This document shows positions 11,971 to 23,041 of a stretch of DNA of 64,000 nt, piece by piece. Made by a program: the position numbers and the translations under genes. Within the stretch, counting starts at the first letter, position 1; every line of letters starts with the position of its first letter. This stretch comes from Helianthus annuus (lineage: Eukaryota; Streptophyta; Magnoliopsida; Asterales; Asteraceae), in the NCBI RefSeq assembly GCF_002127325.2, contig NC_035448.2:122927422-122991421 (forward strand), read 5' to 3'. The notes beneath the pieces are model-generated. The model was not told where the DNA came from and did not search any database. It saw only the letters and a list, made by a program, of their open reading frames with translations.

Positions 11971-12557
11971 ATACATGAATTTAGTTTATACACCTAAACA
12001 GTTTGAATGTTTCTAGCACTAATCAATAATAACAAGTGTATCAACCATATACTCATACGTATTCAAGTCATAGATTTGTGTGTGGCTCAGTAAAGTTGCA
12101 TGTGATATTACAATTGTGGCAGCCAATAAAGGATCATATAAAACAACTAAACTGATGGATTACGTGAACTATTTTGTGGAGGTCTAATCAGGTTGCATTA
12201 AGATTAAGCCCATGTGCATAAACTAGTGAAGCACAATAGTGATGCAAACAATTATAATGCAAATAAATACTTTTAAAGCAAACAATTATAATGCAAACAA
12301 TTCATGAAGGCACCGGTGTGAAACAAGTTGCGTGTCGAAGAAAGACCTTGAAAGTTCGGGTTGTCACATAACATTTTACATTTATTTATTTAATTCAGTT
12401 ATGTGTTCGGAATCGAACCATTTTTCTTTTATTCTTTCATTTCAGTTATTTTAATTCAGTCATTTCATTTCTGTACTTCATTCATTCATTTATTTATTTC
12501 ATTCCAGTACAGTTAGTTCAGTATTTTATTTATTTCAATTAAGTTATTTCATTCCTG

Positions 12558-12802
12558 TTTATATTTATATTTATATTTATATTTATATTTATATTTATAT
12601 TTATATTTATATTTATATTTATATTTATATTTATATTTATATTTATATTTATATTTATATTTATATTTATATTTATATTTATATTTATATTTATATTTAT
12701 ATTTATATTTATATTTATATTTATATTTATATTTATATTTATATTTATATTTATATTTATATTTATATTTATATTTATATTTATATTTATATTTATATTT
12801 AT
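12558..12802. repeat. (TTTATA)n microsatellite
   Basis: An apparently perfect hexamer array of about 245 bp (about 41 units). The 17-bp sequence GTGTTCGGAATCGAACC occurs on both sides, at 12403-12419 and 12807-12823. Array length in an assembly may not be exact. Confidence 0.95.
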
Positions 12803-12974
12803 GCCCGTGTTCGGAATCGAACCGCTTATATATTTATTTATTTATTTCATTTATATTCATTTATTTCAGTTACATTTATTCATTCTTGTCCATTTGTTTA
12901 TTTAGTTAACTGCTTTTTCATTCATTTATTTGTACTAAATTGTTTATTTATTTACTCCACGAAAATAAAACATT

Positions 12975-13365
12975 CTAATAAAATCATCAGATTTTCTGGT
13001 AAATTCTGATGAATTTATCAGATTTTCTGATGGATTCTGATAAACCCATTTGATTTTCTGAGGCAAAAATTTTCACTTCTGATGAATTTACTGGATTTTT
13101 TGGTAAATTCAAATCGATTTATCAGAAATTCTGATGGAAAGAAAATTTTCATCAGATTTTTATCAGATCTTATCAGACTTTCTAATATATAAAAATAAAA
13201 AAAGACTTTCTGATATAATCATCAGATTTCTGATAAATTTATCAGACTTCTGATGAAGTTAGCAGAATTTCTGGTAAAATATAAAAATTTCAGATTTTCA
13301 AAGAGATAATCAGATTTCATCAGATTTTTTATCAAATCTCATCAGATTTTCTGACTAAAAAAAAA
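12975..13365. repeat. TCTGAT/ATCAGA repeat block
   Basis: About nineteen copies of ATCAGA or TCTGAT by eye in under 400 bp, in both orientations, many within ATCAGATTTTCTGAT-like words that can fold back. Spacing is irregular, so it is not a simple satellite. Confidence 0.85.
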
Positions 13366-13426
13366 TTCTGCATGTAAATAAGTAAGTAAATAGGTATATA
13401 GTTATGTATAATAAATTGTAGATATA

Positions 13427-14172
13427 TGTATTTTGGTCAAAAATTACCGAAGCAATTAAGTGATCAAATTAGTTAAGTGAGGTAGTGTGCTAAAAAGTGT
13501 GTTGAAAATATGTTGGCTAAGTCGTTTGGAAAAACAGTATTCAGGATACGGCTCAGGATATTGAGCTGTATCTACGATCAAACAATGAGCAAAAAGTAAA
13601 GGGGTTGACACGAGATATACGAGGAAAGCCCTTGATCAATCTAGATCGTCGGCATAAAACCTCAGGAGCTGACAATCGCAGCTGCCTAGTTCTTCTTATT
13701 GCTTTAAACTTCAGGATACAGTGCAAGATATTGACCAGATCGCTAATTGTTACAATGCTTTGCGTGAAAGTGAAAGTTGCGAGAGAACAAGTGTGAGAGT
13801 GTGGTGAGTGTAGTTGTGATGTCCTATTCGATCCGGTATACCCATCTATTTATAGTAACGAAATACAAACTACAATTCCTATAAACATGGGATGCTCTGA
13901 ATATTCCATTATGAACGTTGTAGACCGAGTTATGCGGCTTCAACGGCTTCATGTGAACAACTTGGACCGAGTCTTCAGTAGAAAAGGTCTTCATGAACGT
14001 TGCTAGCTTCTAACCCACGTACTTGCACATAATCCGTTAGTGATCCTGAGGATACCATTCAGGATGTTACCAGTATCCTGAATCAGCATCCCGGATGTGA
14101 ACAGATATCATATGACCAAGATATAATCCAAGATATTTCTCAGGATATGGGCTCAAAATTTCACCCATAACA
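13427..14172 (-). repeat. E3 3' LTR (Tat lineage)
   Basis: The LTR is 746 bp and on the minus strand runs TGTTATGGGTGAAA...GACCAAAATACA. It matches 23042-23785 with roughly 2-3 percent differences by eye. Flanks are ATATA on the left and ATATG on the right of the element, a likely 5-bp TSD with one change. A minus-strand TATA box lies at 13846-13854. Seven CAGGAT/ATCCTG words occur in it, where under one is expected by chance. Confidence 0.93.
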
Positions 14173-14420
14173 ATTGTCCCCAAAAATGTTACCGTTAAGT
14201 ATCTTGATACTAACGGTTACATTTTTTCACGAATAACGAGGTAATTAAGAGATAAGATCTTGATGTGACTAGTTGCAACCACGCAGCCTATAATTACTCA
14301 TCACATCCCTATAACTTCTCACCCTCATCATCATTTAACCTTTACCGAAGAGAAAAAGGTAAACATTTCTCTCTCAACTCCATCTTCCTCTTTCATTCTA
14401 CTCAATATTCCGGTGACAAT
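14173..14420 (+). promoter_or_regulatory. 5' region of the antisense gene in E3
   Basis: This stretch separates the 3' LTR from the start of the plus-strand accessory gene. It contains a C/T-rich leader-like segment (about 14330-14410) just before the ATG. Some ORF predictions begin at a GTG at 14265; the ATG at 14421 is preferred because it opens a continuous charged N-terminus (MARQTRSSSDDSAP). No clear TATA box was located. Confidence 0.4.
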
Positions 14421-16099
14421 ATGGCAAGGCAGACAAGATCCAGCTCCGACGATTCTGCTCCCACGTTTATCCACCAGAATATTCTCCAAGATCCGGAGAA
14501 AGAAATTTGCACCTCCGATAGTGCACACTTGTCAGCCCTTAAAACCTCCGGCATCTTCCCAAAAGGGACGGTGTTCCGGCCATTTGATCAGGAAATCCGA
14601 TCAGATATGGTTTCCGACGAGTGGTTGTGCTTCAATGCTTTTCCTTTTACCTTAGGGTTGCAATTTCCTTTCTCGGACTTTATCACCGAGTTCTTTAATG
14701 TTACCAAAATCTGCTTTAGTCAGATAATACCAATGCTTTGGCGAGTCTTGTCTGTTCTTGATCAAATCAAGAATAACCATATCCCTGATCTTTCTGTTCG
14801 TGACCTTCCTTTAGCATACCGGCTTAGATGTCACGGCTCTTGTCGATTCTTGTTTTACTCTACTTCCGGCGACCCATTAATCCTCCGAGCCACCAGGAAT
14901 GAAGAGGAATGGAAATCCAAATTCTTTTTTGTAAAAAGAGATTCAATCCCTGGTGGAGCGGATTATCCAGTGAAATGGTTGAAAAAGGGTAGGACCTAGG
15001 GTTTTAGGACGATTCTGTCTTATATCCTGCCGCATATCTTGAACTGACTTTGTTGTTTTCTTGTACACAGCTGATTTTAGGAAGCTTGCAGCTCCCCTTG
15101 CAGATTCACAGAAAAGAATTGATGCTATCAGACTCCTTCCCGAAGCTAAAGAAGTTTTAACCCGTCTCCACCACCTCCAAGCCCTCTTTCCAGTGTAAAC
15201 ATGTCTGGTAAGGATCCTGTTCAATATCCTGCATACATGCTTTTATTTGAAATATTTAGGAAAGAATTTTACTCCCTGTGTGTAGATTCCAGCAAAGTTC
15301 CAATCCTCCTTGACCTTGACGAGCTCGACAGTTATCCTACTCCAGTCATGGTCAAGAAAGAGGAAAGGTTCTGAGGTCAGTGCTCCAAGCCTAGAGGGGT
15401 TCTCCTACAATGAACTTAGCTTTTCTGACTCCTTAGAGCCAATGACATCCTTCCTCAACAAGGTAATATCCTGCTACATATCCTGCATATATATCCTGAT
15501 AGGATATCCTGTCAGGATATCCTGACTAATATATTCTGACTCATACCTGAATTTAATGTGAGGGCCTTCAGCATTTTCTCCACCTGTACAATGATGCCTA
15601 TGGTACTGTTGCACTCCATGAAGCCAGGATTAAACAGCTCGAAAGCACCGTTGCTGACCAAGGTGCCATTACTGAAGCAAAGTCCCGGCACTACGAAAGC
15701 ATGCTGAAGAAGGTCACCCAAGATGCTGAGCTCAAACTTGCCACCGCCGAAATGGATCACGAACAGGCCATGGTTTCTTTCCGGGAAGGGATCAAAGCCT
15801 CTGCCATCGTATCCTTGCTACAAGCTCGCATCAAGATGGCCTACGAGGCCAAGGAGACAGGCCTTGTGTGCCCAGCTTGACCGGTTGACTCTTGGGTGGC
15901 AAAGTTGAAGGAGCTTGGAGGCAAGGTTGTGCCACTTCCTACAGAAGCTGGTGAGACTTCTAAGTCAGCAGAGGTGGTAGATAAGGCTGGAGACAAGAAG
16001 GATGCTGGAGCGGATGCTGGGACGGATGTTGGTGAGGATGCTGCTCAGGATGCTGGTGCTGAGAAGTCGGAGAAGGTTGGAGAAGATGCCGCTGCGTGA
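14421..16099 (+). pseudogene. Spliced antisense accessory gene of E3 (Transposase_28-like)
   Basis: The gene runs opposite to E3, between its integrase and 3' LTR, the place where Tat-lineage elements (Grande and relatives) carry an antisense ORF. Exon 1 (14421-14988) encodes the motif FRPFDQEIRSDMVSDEWLCF and the FPFSDFITEFF...PMLWRVLSVL block that recalls the Pfam family Transposase_28. A GT-AG intron fits 14989-15070; further introns fit about 15213-15285 and 15463-15570. Later exons give RKRKGSE and a long charged helix, probably coiled coil, then an alanine/aspartate-rich tail to 16099. In-frame stops lie at 15196-15198 and 15878-15880, so the copy looks decayed unless splicing avoids them. 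Function is unknown; the family name comes from memory of published surveys. Confidence 0.72.
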
Positions 16100-17372
16100 G
16101 GGCATTCAGGTGGGTGATGATGGATATACGTGCCGAGGCCGGAGCCCACTTTTTTAAGTTTGATCGTTGGCTTGTAACCCAAAACAATTTACTTTTCCTG
16201 CATTTTACTTTTCTGCATTTGAACAATATGATGGCCAAATGTGGAGGGATCCTGAGTTTCAGGACGAAGCCCTTGGTCATCACCGTTAGTATGCTTTTCT
16301 TTCGAACAATATAACAGTTGGAGGTGGAAGGGTCTCGGTTTGAGACAAAGCCTTCAACTGTTAAGTAAATACGATAAGGAACTATTAGTGCTCTTAGTGG
16401 ATGGGCCTTGTTTTGAGGTGAAACTAAGAGCACATCTTTTGGTATGTTAATAATATAACTTTTCTTTTGGCCTTACTATTGTTGTTATTAGGACACCAAT
16501 TTTACTTTGGAAATATTATGGGAACATCATCTGAGAATATCCTGACAAGTATCCTAAGAGATATCCTGGTCAGGATATCATCATATAACTTAGAAAACTT
16601 AAGTCTTTTGAAAAAAGGAGAGATCATACCAAAGACTCTTAGAGAGGAGTGTCCCCAGTGCACACTTATAAACTTGGATCCAACCTTTGAATAGTATAAT
16701 GTATGTCCCCTGTGTACGACACAGAAACGCAAACGTATTCATACTTTGGCTTGATTAAATTCCAAACACCTCAAGGCGAAAACCTTGATATCCTGAAATG
16801 AATCCTTAGTATACTGGAGGTAAACCCTTAATATCCTGGGGATAAACCCTGAGTTTTCATGCGCTACAGGCGAGAGTGTATAAACTCCAAATCTTAGAAA
16901 GGTGAAAACCTTTAAACCTTAGAGAGTATGAAAATACCCTTTCGTGAGAGAGGGTGATCAATCCTCATATACCTTCAGGATCCAAGATATAGCCAACAGT
17001 AACGAAATTGTCAGCCACTTTTACATGAACTGGTCCCGCTACCTTGAACTATACCTAGATAACTTGCGCTCTAGGCGAGGTGTTTAAACCCAATTGGAAA
17101 GAAAGGTGAATACCTTTAAACCTTTGAAGGGATCAGGATCCCTTAAACGTGAGAGAGGGGGCCAATCCTCTAACCTTTCATTTTATCCTGAGTGCAAATC
17201 CTGGAGCTATATCCTGGAGCATATGCTGCAAAACAACTATAAACTAAGGTGGGTGTTAGCCTGGCTAACACCCCTCCGATGCTTAAGTCAGTATTGGGTT
17301 CAAGATAATACACAAATATATTAAAAAGAGATAGGATACATACCACTCTGAGATAGAAATTAAATTCTATTC
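16100..17372. other. E3 non-coding spacer rich in ATCCTG/CAGGAT
   Basis: There is no ORF with a recognisable domain. ATCCTG/CAGGAT words are dense at 16530-16580, 16790-16850, 16970-16990 and 17130-17225. The repeated phrase RGGTGAAxACCTTTAAACCTT occurs near 16900 and 17105. On the element strand this lies downstream of integrase and is the 3' untranslated region of E3. Confidence 0.7.
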
Positions 17373-18352
17373 TTACTTGAAATAGAGCTTTAAGTGTATT
17401 GCATTCCAGGATCTCAGTAGCATATCTCCTTCCATATTCTTGAGTCTATATGCTCCTTTCCCTGCTTCTGACTCAACTTCATATGGTCCTTCCCATTTTG
17501 GAGCTAGCTTGCCATCGGCAGGATTAGTGGTATTCTGAAAAGCCTTTCTTAGCACCCAATCACCAATTCGAAATCTCCTAGTCCTTATATTCTTGTTATA
17601 TGCTCTGGATATTCTTTGTTGATATGCTGCCATCCTTAGCCTTGCTGCATCCCTTTTTTCATCTATAGTATCCAAATCTTGACATAAGGCTTCAGGATTC
17701 TGTTCAGGATCCTGTAGGATAGATCTTGCAGTAGGTATCGCCAATTCCGTTGGAATCATTGCTTCTGCTCCAAATACCAAGGAAAATGGGGTTTGGCCTG
17801 TCGCATTCTTTACCGTTGTCCTATCAGCCCACAAAACAAAGGGTAATTCTTCTGCCCATCTTCCTTTTTTGGCTCCAAGTCTCTTCTTTAAGTTATTGAC
17901 AATTATCTTGTTTGAGGATTCTGCTTGTCCATTCGCTTGAGGATGCACCGGAGTAGACGTGATCATTTTGATTCCCCAACTCTTACAAAAGTCAGTAGTC
18001 CTCTTGCTTATAAACTGGGACCCATTATCACAAATAATTTTAGCTGGTACCCCAAACCTGGTCAGGATATCCCTCTTTATGAAAGATACTACTTCTTGGT
18101 CTCTAACTTGGACAAATGCTTCAGCTTCAACCCACTTAGAGAAATAATCCGTCATTGCTAGCATAAAGACTTTTCCTCCGGAGCTTTTGGTAACTTCCCT
18201 ACTATATCCATCCCCCATTTCATGAACGGCCAAGGGGACGCTACAGGATATAGTGGTTCAGCTAGTTGATGTAGTATGTTACTATGCCTTTGACATGCAT
18301 CACATCTTCGAGCATATTCTGCAGCATCTTTCCTCATCGTTGGCCAATAATA
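17373..18352 (-). pseudogene. E3 integrase core and C-terminal domain
   Basis: The reading from 18233 to 17373 shows the integrase triad region: the DYFSKWVEAEAF strand, CDNGSQFIS with the second Asp, and HPQANGQAESSN with the catalytic Glu. A C-terminal segment follows (GDWVLRKAFQNTT, KWEGPYEV). Sequence between 18234 and 18352 encodes the end of the HHCC finger (CDACQRH) and the WPFMKWGMDIVG segment in another frame, so at least one frameshift separates them. There is no chromodomain, as expected for Tat. Linker residues QDPEQNPE are encoded by CAGGATCCTGAA-type motif copies. Confidence 0.9.
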
Positions 18353-18691
18353 TCATGTCCTTAATACTTTGGAGAACAATGACCTGCCCCCAGTGTGGTT
18401 ACCACAATCCCCTTCATGTATATCCTGAAGTACTTCTTTGGCTTCAGGACCCTCCAAGCACCTCAAATACGGTCCTGCAAGAGATTTCTTGTATAAAACA
18501 TTGTTTATAATAGTGAATCGTGACACCTTCATCCTAAATGCCTTAGGATTTTCATTTCCGGGGATATGTCCATCCTTGAGATATCTCATGATTGGAGTCA
18601 TCCAGGATTTAGGATCCTTTTCAGGATACTCTGCTCCAGGATCCTGAATACCTGCTACTTCTTTATCCTGAGGATTCGTTACAGGATACAA
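18353..18691 (-). pseudogene. E3 integrase N-terminal region
   Basis: The frame contains SWMTPIMRYLKDG and the zinc-finger histidines in DIHEGDCGNHTGGRSL, matching the region upstream of the integrase core in Tat polyproteins. It is cut off by frameshift near 18353. Two further ATCCTG-derived stretches (IQDPGAEYPEKDPKS) sit in the non-conserved N-terminal part. Confidence 0.8.
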
Positions 18692-18709
18692 GATATGTAA
18701 TATTGGTAT

Positions 18710-19125
18710 TTAGGTCCCGTCAGGTATCCTGATCGATGATCCCAGGTTTGCTAAGGCATCTGCTTCAGCATTATCCTCCCTTGGTACTTGTTCGAGTGAA
18801 AAAACATCGAAATATCCTGCTAATTTTTTGAGAATACCGAGGTATTCGATTAATTTCTCACCCTTGACTGCATAGGATCCATTAAAATGATTAGTAATTA
18901 ACAAGGAGTCAACATATACTTGCAAATTCTTGATACTCATATTCTTAGCCAATTCTAATCCTACAATTAAAGCTTCATACTCTGCTTCATTATTAGTAGC
19001 AGGGAAGCACACCTAATAGCCTGGGGTAATATGTCCCCCTGTGGCGATTTTAGTAGTATTCCCAATCCTACTCCTCTTACATTAGATGCACCATTAGTTT
19101 ATAACGTCCAGGATCCTGAAGATTC
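18710..19125 (-). pseudogene. E3 second RNase H domain (archaeal-type)
   Basis: The frame shows TNNEAEYEALIVGLELA, QVYVDSLLITNHFNG and REDNAEADALANLGS, a complete RNase H signature (Glu in NEAEYEAL, Asp in VDS, Asp in DALA). It is distinct from the degenerate retroviral-type RNase H directly upstream. A second archaeal-type RNase H is a known mark of the Tat lineage. Sequence from 19013 to 19125 is broken by stops. Confidence 0.85.
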
Positions 19126-19590
19126 TCATAACTGTTGGACTTCTAGGTCTACCTCATCCTGAATGTCACTACTGAAATCAGCCACAAAGTCAGCTAAAGC
19201 CTGAGACTTTATGGCATTCCTAGGTTCATATACTAAGTCATAAGCACTCAACTTCACTGACCACTTAGCCATCCTACCGGACATCTCTGGTTTCCTAAGC
19301 ACATTTTTAACAGGATAATTAGTTTTAACATGAATCCTATGGGTCTCAAAGTAATGTATAAGCTTTGTTGATGCCATAACTAGAGCTAATATTAACTTTT
19401 CTAGGTGAGAATATCTAGTTTCAGCATTTAATAAACTTTTGCTAACATAATAAACATGATACTGCTGACCTTCGTGATCCTTTACAAGGACAGCACTTAC
19501 TGCATTCCCTGATACTGCAAGATACAGGGATAATGGTTCACCATCCTCAGGCTTCATCAATAGAGGTGCGGTTGAAAGATGCTGCTTCAA
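19126..19590 (-). pseudogene. E3 first RNase H domain
   Basis: The sequence LYLAVSGNAVSAVLVKD, YYVSKSLLNAETRYSHLEKL and NVLRKPEMSGRMAKWSVKLS matches the Ty3 RNase H domain after RT. LAVS replaces the usual YxDAS-type start, as in other Tat elements where this domain is degenerate. A stop at 19594-19596 splits it from RT. Confidence 0.87.
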
Positions 19591-19593
19591 ATC

Positions 19594-20661
19594 CTACAAG
19601 GCTGCTTCATGCTTCTCTCCCCATTCGAATCTCTTATTTTTCTTCAGGATATCATAAAATTCTTTGCATTTCTCTGAGGATCTTGAGATAAATCTGTTCA
19701 ATGCTGCAACTCGCCATGTTAACCGTTGAACATCCTTCATATTTGAAGGTGATTTGATATCCAAGATGGCTTTGATCTGCTCCGGGCTTGCCCCTATCCC
19801 TCTTTTGGTCACCATATATCCTAAAAACTTTCCTGCCCCCACTCCGAAATGGCACTTGGTAGGATTTAGCTTCATGTTATATTGATCCAGGATATCAAAT
19901 GCTCCCTTAATATCCTGGAGGTGATCCTCAGCCTTTTTAGATTTTACCACCATATCGTCGATGTATACCTCCATTGTGTCCCCCAGCTTATCTTTGAACA
20001 TCATGTTGACCAATCTCTGGTATGTTGCACCTGCGTTTTTCAAACCGAAAGGCATAGCAGTATAACAATAGATACCTGTTGGAGTCATGAAGGCAGTATC
20101 CTCTTGGTCTGAAGGCTCCATTTGAATCTGCTGAAATCCTGAGGATGCATCCGTGAAGGTTAATATCTCGTGCCCAGCGGTAGCATCCACCATTGAGTCG
20201 ATATGAGGAAGAGGGAATGGGTCTTTTGGACAAGCTTTGTTTAGGTCTGTGTAGTCTACACAAACTCTCCATTTCCCATTCTTCTTTTGAACCACTACCA
20301 CATTTGCTAGCCATTTGGGAAATTTGACTTCTCTGATCATCTTGGACTTCAATAATCTCTCAACTTCCTCTTGGATAATTGTATTTCGTTCAGGAGCGAA
20401 CTTCCTTCTCTTTTGCTGTACAGGCTTGAACGACCTGTCAATTCCAAGCTTGTGAGTGATAATGTCTTTGGATATACATGTCATATCCTCATGCTTCCAT
20501 GCAAACGTTGACATCCTGCATTTCGAAAAGTTAGTTAACTGCTCCTCAATATCCTGAGGGATATTGGTTCCTACGAGCACCGAGATATCAGGATTATCCT
20601 GATCCAGGATAATTTTCTTCACATCCTGCTCCGGATCCTCCACAATATCCTGGGCCCGCAT
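19594..20661 (-). pseudogene. E3 reverse transcriptase
   Basis: All main RT blocks are visible: WLANVVVVQKKNGKWRVCVD, DLNKACPKDPFPLPHID, FTDASSGFQQIQM, MPFGLKNAGATYQRL and the catalytic YIDDMVVKS. The KNAGATYQR and YIDD forms are typical of Tat/Athila rather than chromoviruses (TNAPA, FIDD). The N-terminus contains EDPEQDV and DQDNPD, again in places rich in GGATCC/ATCCTG. The region is open through RT but closed by stops at both ends. Confidence 0.92.
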
Positions 20662-20670
20662 CTTTAATTG

Positions 20671-21513
20671 CTATGCTGCACTAGGCTTGGTCGAGGATTT
20701 CATCGAGGATGAGTAACATTCTTTCGCCTCCTGCTGGTCACTATCGACCTTGACAACTCCCCAAGGGGTAGGGATCTTGATGCATTGGTGATATGTTGAT
20801 GGCACAGCCTTCATATCATGAATCCATGGTCTCCCCAGTATGATGTTATAGCAGGATAGAGAATCCATCACACAGAAACGTTGTATCGAGTTGACTCCTT
20901 CAATATATACTGGTAACTTTATCTCTCCCACTGTGTTCCTAGCCTCTCCACTGAACCCAACAAGCACGGTGGACTTTGAAGTGATATCCATCGGAGGCAC
21001 ATCCATTCTCTTCAGAGTCTCGAGTTGGATTATATTGACGGAGCTGCCATTATCAACCAATATCCTGCGTACAAAGTGGTTAGCCACATATAAAGTTATT
21101 ACTAGAGCATCACGATGAGGATCCTGGACAGTATCCATGTCATCAGCATCAAACGTGATCACTTTGTCAGTTGTGAGGGTAGTCATCCTGACAGGTTTCT
21201 CTCCCCTTTCAGCTTTAGCTTCTTTTGCATGTCTCTTTGCCGCCGAATACGAAGTCCCACAAATGTCGGATCCTCCAGAAATGAAGTTGATTATCTTGGC
21301 ATCCGCGGGTTGTGAGGCTGCTCGTTCAGGATCCTTCTCAGTATCCTGACCCTTATTCTTCTTTCTTCCTAAGAGATCTTTCAGATACCCCTTGCTCAGA
21401 AGATAGCTTATTTCTTTCATTAGGGCAATGCAATCCTCAGTCACATGTCCGAAATCTTCATGGAAGGCACACCATTTTGACTTATCTTTCCAATCAGCTT
21501 TCTGTTGATTCTT
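20671..21513 (-). pseudogene. E3 gag C-terminus and protease
   Basis: This begins just past the in-frame stop at 21514-21516 with a CAFHEDFGHVTEDC zinc-knuckle-like motif (CX3H-X4-H-X4-C style) and continues into an aspartic protease with active site VDNGSSVNI and the later NIILGRPWIHD strand. DNGSS in place of DSG or DTG is common in Tat proteases. The reading ends at 20671 and RT starts in another frame ten bases on, so pro and pol are no longer in one frame. Confidence 0.85.
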
Positions 21514-22942
21514 TCAAGGCCACCTAGCCTTGTCTCCTAAACCCTGCATGGCATACATCAATTCAGGAATGTTAACAGAAAAGCAATATTCAGATAATTC
21601 AAGATATTCTTCAGGATCCTCGTCTTCAACAGCATTCACTCTCTTGTTATCATTTCTACCATACGGCTTAGAGCGGTATGGTTTGTACGAGGATTCTGAC
21701 TTCCTGTTAGTTGATTCATATGTTGAGGATGCATTCATCCTCTCTTGCATCTTTCTATCATCCTCCAATCGAAGATATCTTAGGGCCCTGTTTCGAGCTT
21801 CGTCCAAGTTCCTGCATGGGTTCATTACAAGGTCTTGGTAGAATTGAGAATCTTTTTGCAGCCCCATCTTGAAAGCTTGCACAGCTGTTGCAACATCAAG
21901 ATGCGGAATGTCTAAAGATTCCCGACTGAACTTGTTCACATAATCCCTTAGGGACTCTTGAGGCCCCTGTGTTATCCTGTAAAGGTCACTTGTTAGTTTT
22001 TCAAAGCTCGGGCTGCAAGAAAATTGATTATTAGATAAGTTAACTAAATGAGCAAAAGAAGTAATTGAGTGAGGAGGAACGTTTAACAGCCATTTTAAGG
22101 CTGATCCTGTTAAGGTAGAGCCGAAACCCTTGCATAAGCATGCTTCCTTAAGTTCCGGAGGGATAGGATTGATTTCCATCCGTTCCTTATACTGGGCAAT
22201 ATGTTCTTCAGGATCCGTGGTTCCATCATAAAGCTTCATGTTGGGGGGTTTGGAATCTTTTTGGGATTTCAGCATCACAAATAGGATGCACAAACCGAGA
22301 TATCCTGTGGCTATCCTGGGATACTTCAGGAATTGGCTGAACCACCCCAGGTACACTGGATATCATATCCTTTAGCTTCTGAAGCTCCCTAGATAATGTT
22401 GATGTCACAGCTGTATCCTGCAAAGATCCAACACTGTTAGTGGCAAGAGTATTATTATTATTAGACACGTTACCAGCCTGAGGATTCTGGACATATCCTG
22501 AGCTCCTCATGGTTGACATTCTGACCGAGGAGGGTATTTCAGGAGTATGATTCTGAGGAAGGCTGGGCACAATATTCCCCCTATTATCCTCAGTATACAC
22601 AGCCGAACTAAAGTTCAAAGTTCTGGGTTGCAGAGGAGTGACGATATCTTCGGTGGATCTGCTCGAGCCAGCTTTTAAGAGTTGTATTTCTCTTAACAGC
22701 ATTTGGTTAGTTTCCTGTTGCTGTCTCATTTGTTCCTGCACACTTCCAAATAAGGTTAGAATTTCATCATTAGAAGCTAAAACGGGAGCAGATCCCTGAA
22801 CACCCCGGGTAGGGATAACATCCTGAGGTTGTGAAGAAGCTGGCATCCTTGGAGGAGGTGGTGGAAGCACCGAACCAGTAGTAGTAGAAGCTGTAGCAGA
22901 CACAATGGAGGAGCTCATGCTTGATCTGGTGGCCATTGTAAA
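21514..22942 (-). pseudogene. E3 gag
   Basis: The best start is the ATG at 22936, giving a Ser/Thr/Pro-rich N-terminus (residues 1-100). The core capsid-like Retrotrans_gag region is seen as LYDGTTDPEEHIAQYKE, LTGSALKWL, SITSFAHLVNLSNNQF and ESLRDYVNKFSRE in a second frame. The two frames meet around a run of six G at 22243-22248 (plus strand), the likely frameshift site. A stop at 21514-21516 then separates gag from the protease region. Confidence 0.88.
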
Positions 22943-23020
22943 CAATGTGGCAAAAAGTTTTGAAAACAGAAAACCGATTAGCGATTTCACAAAAAATTTT
23001 TAGTAAAGAGAGCACCACTG

Positions 23021-23040
23021 GCCCCACGGTGGGCGCCAAA
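23021..23040 (-). other. PBS of E3
   Basis: On the minus strand the LTR is followed by TTGGCGCCCACCGTGGGGCC, the PBS form I associate with Tat elements. It differs from the initiator-Met PBS of the chromoviruses here and confirms that the right-hand LTR is the 5' LTR. Confidence 0.8.
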
Positions 23041-23041
23041 T

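Larger units (their letters stand above)
9913..12368 (-). repeat. E2 5' LTR (Ty3/gypsy)
   Basis: On the minus strand it begins TGTGACAACCCGAAC and ends GGGGGTGTGACA, giving 2456 bp. The 3' part is clearly related to the E8 LTR (shared CACCTGC...GGAGGCGTGACTGACCAGG block). It contains the splice-donor-like block near 10676-10684, repeated segments near 10320-10460 and 10495-10590, and two clusters of a TTTCGTC motif. The right edge abuts AT-rich DNA. No partner LTR is present in the window. Confidence 0.9.
12369..13426. other. AT-rich block, probable E4 (Athila) leader, left part
   Basis: I see no gene. The block holds TTTATT-rich sequence, a (TTTATA)n array, a dense TCTGAT/ATCAGA block and oligo-A. 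The sequence resumes after E3 at 23786 and runs into the E4 gag, so it is most simply the long AT-rich leader of that Athila element. E4's own LTR also carries TCTGAT repeats, which supports the link. No Athila PBS or 5' LTR was found to its left, where E2 abuts. Confidence 0.5.
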
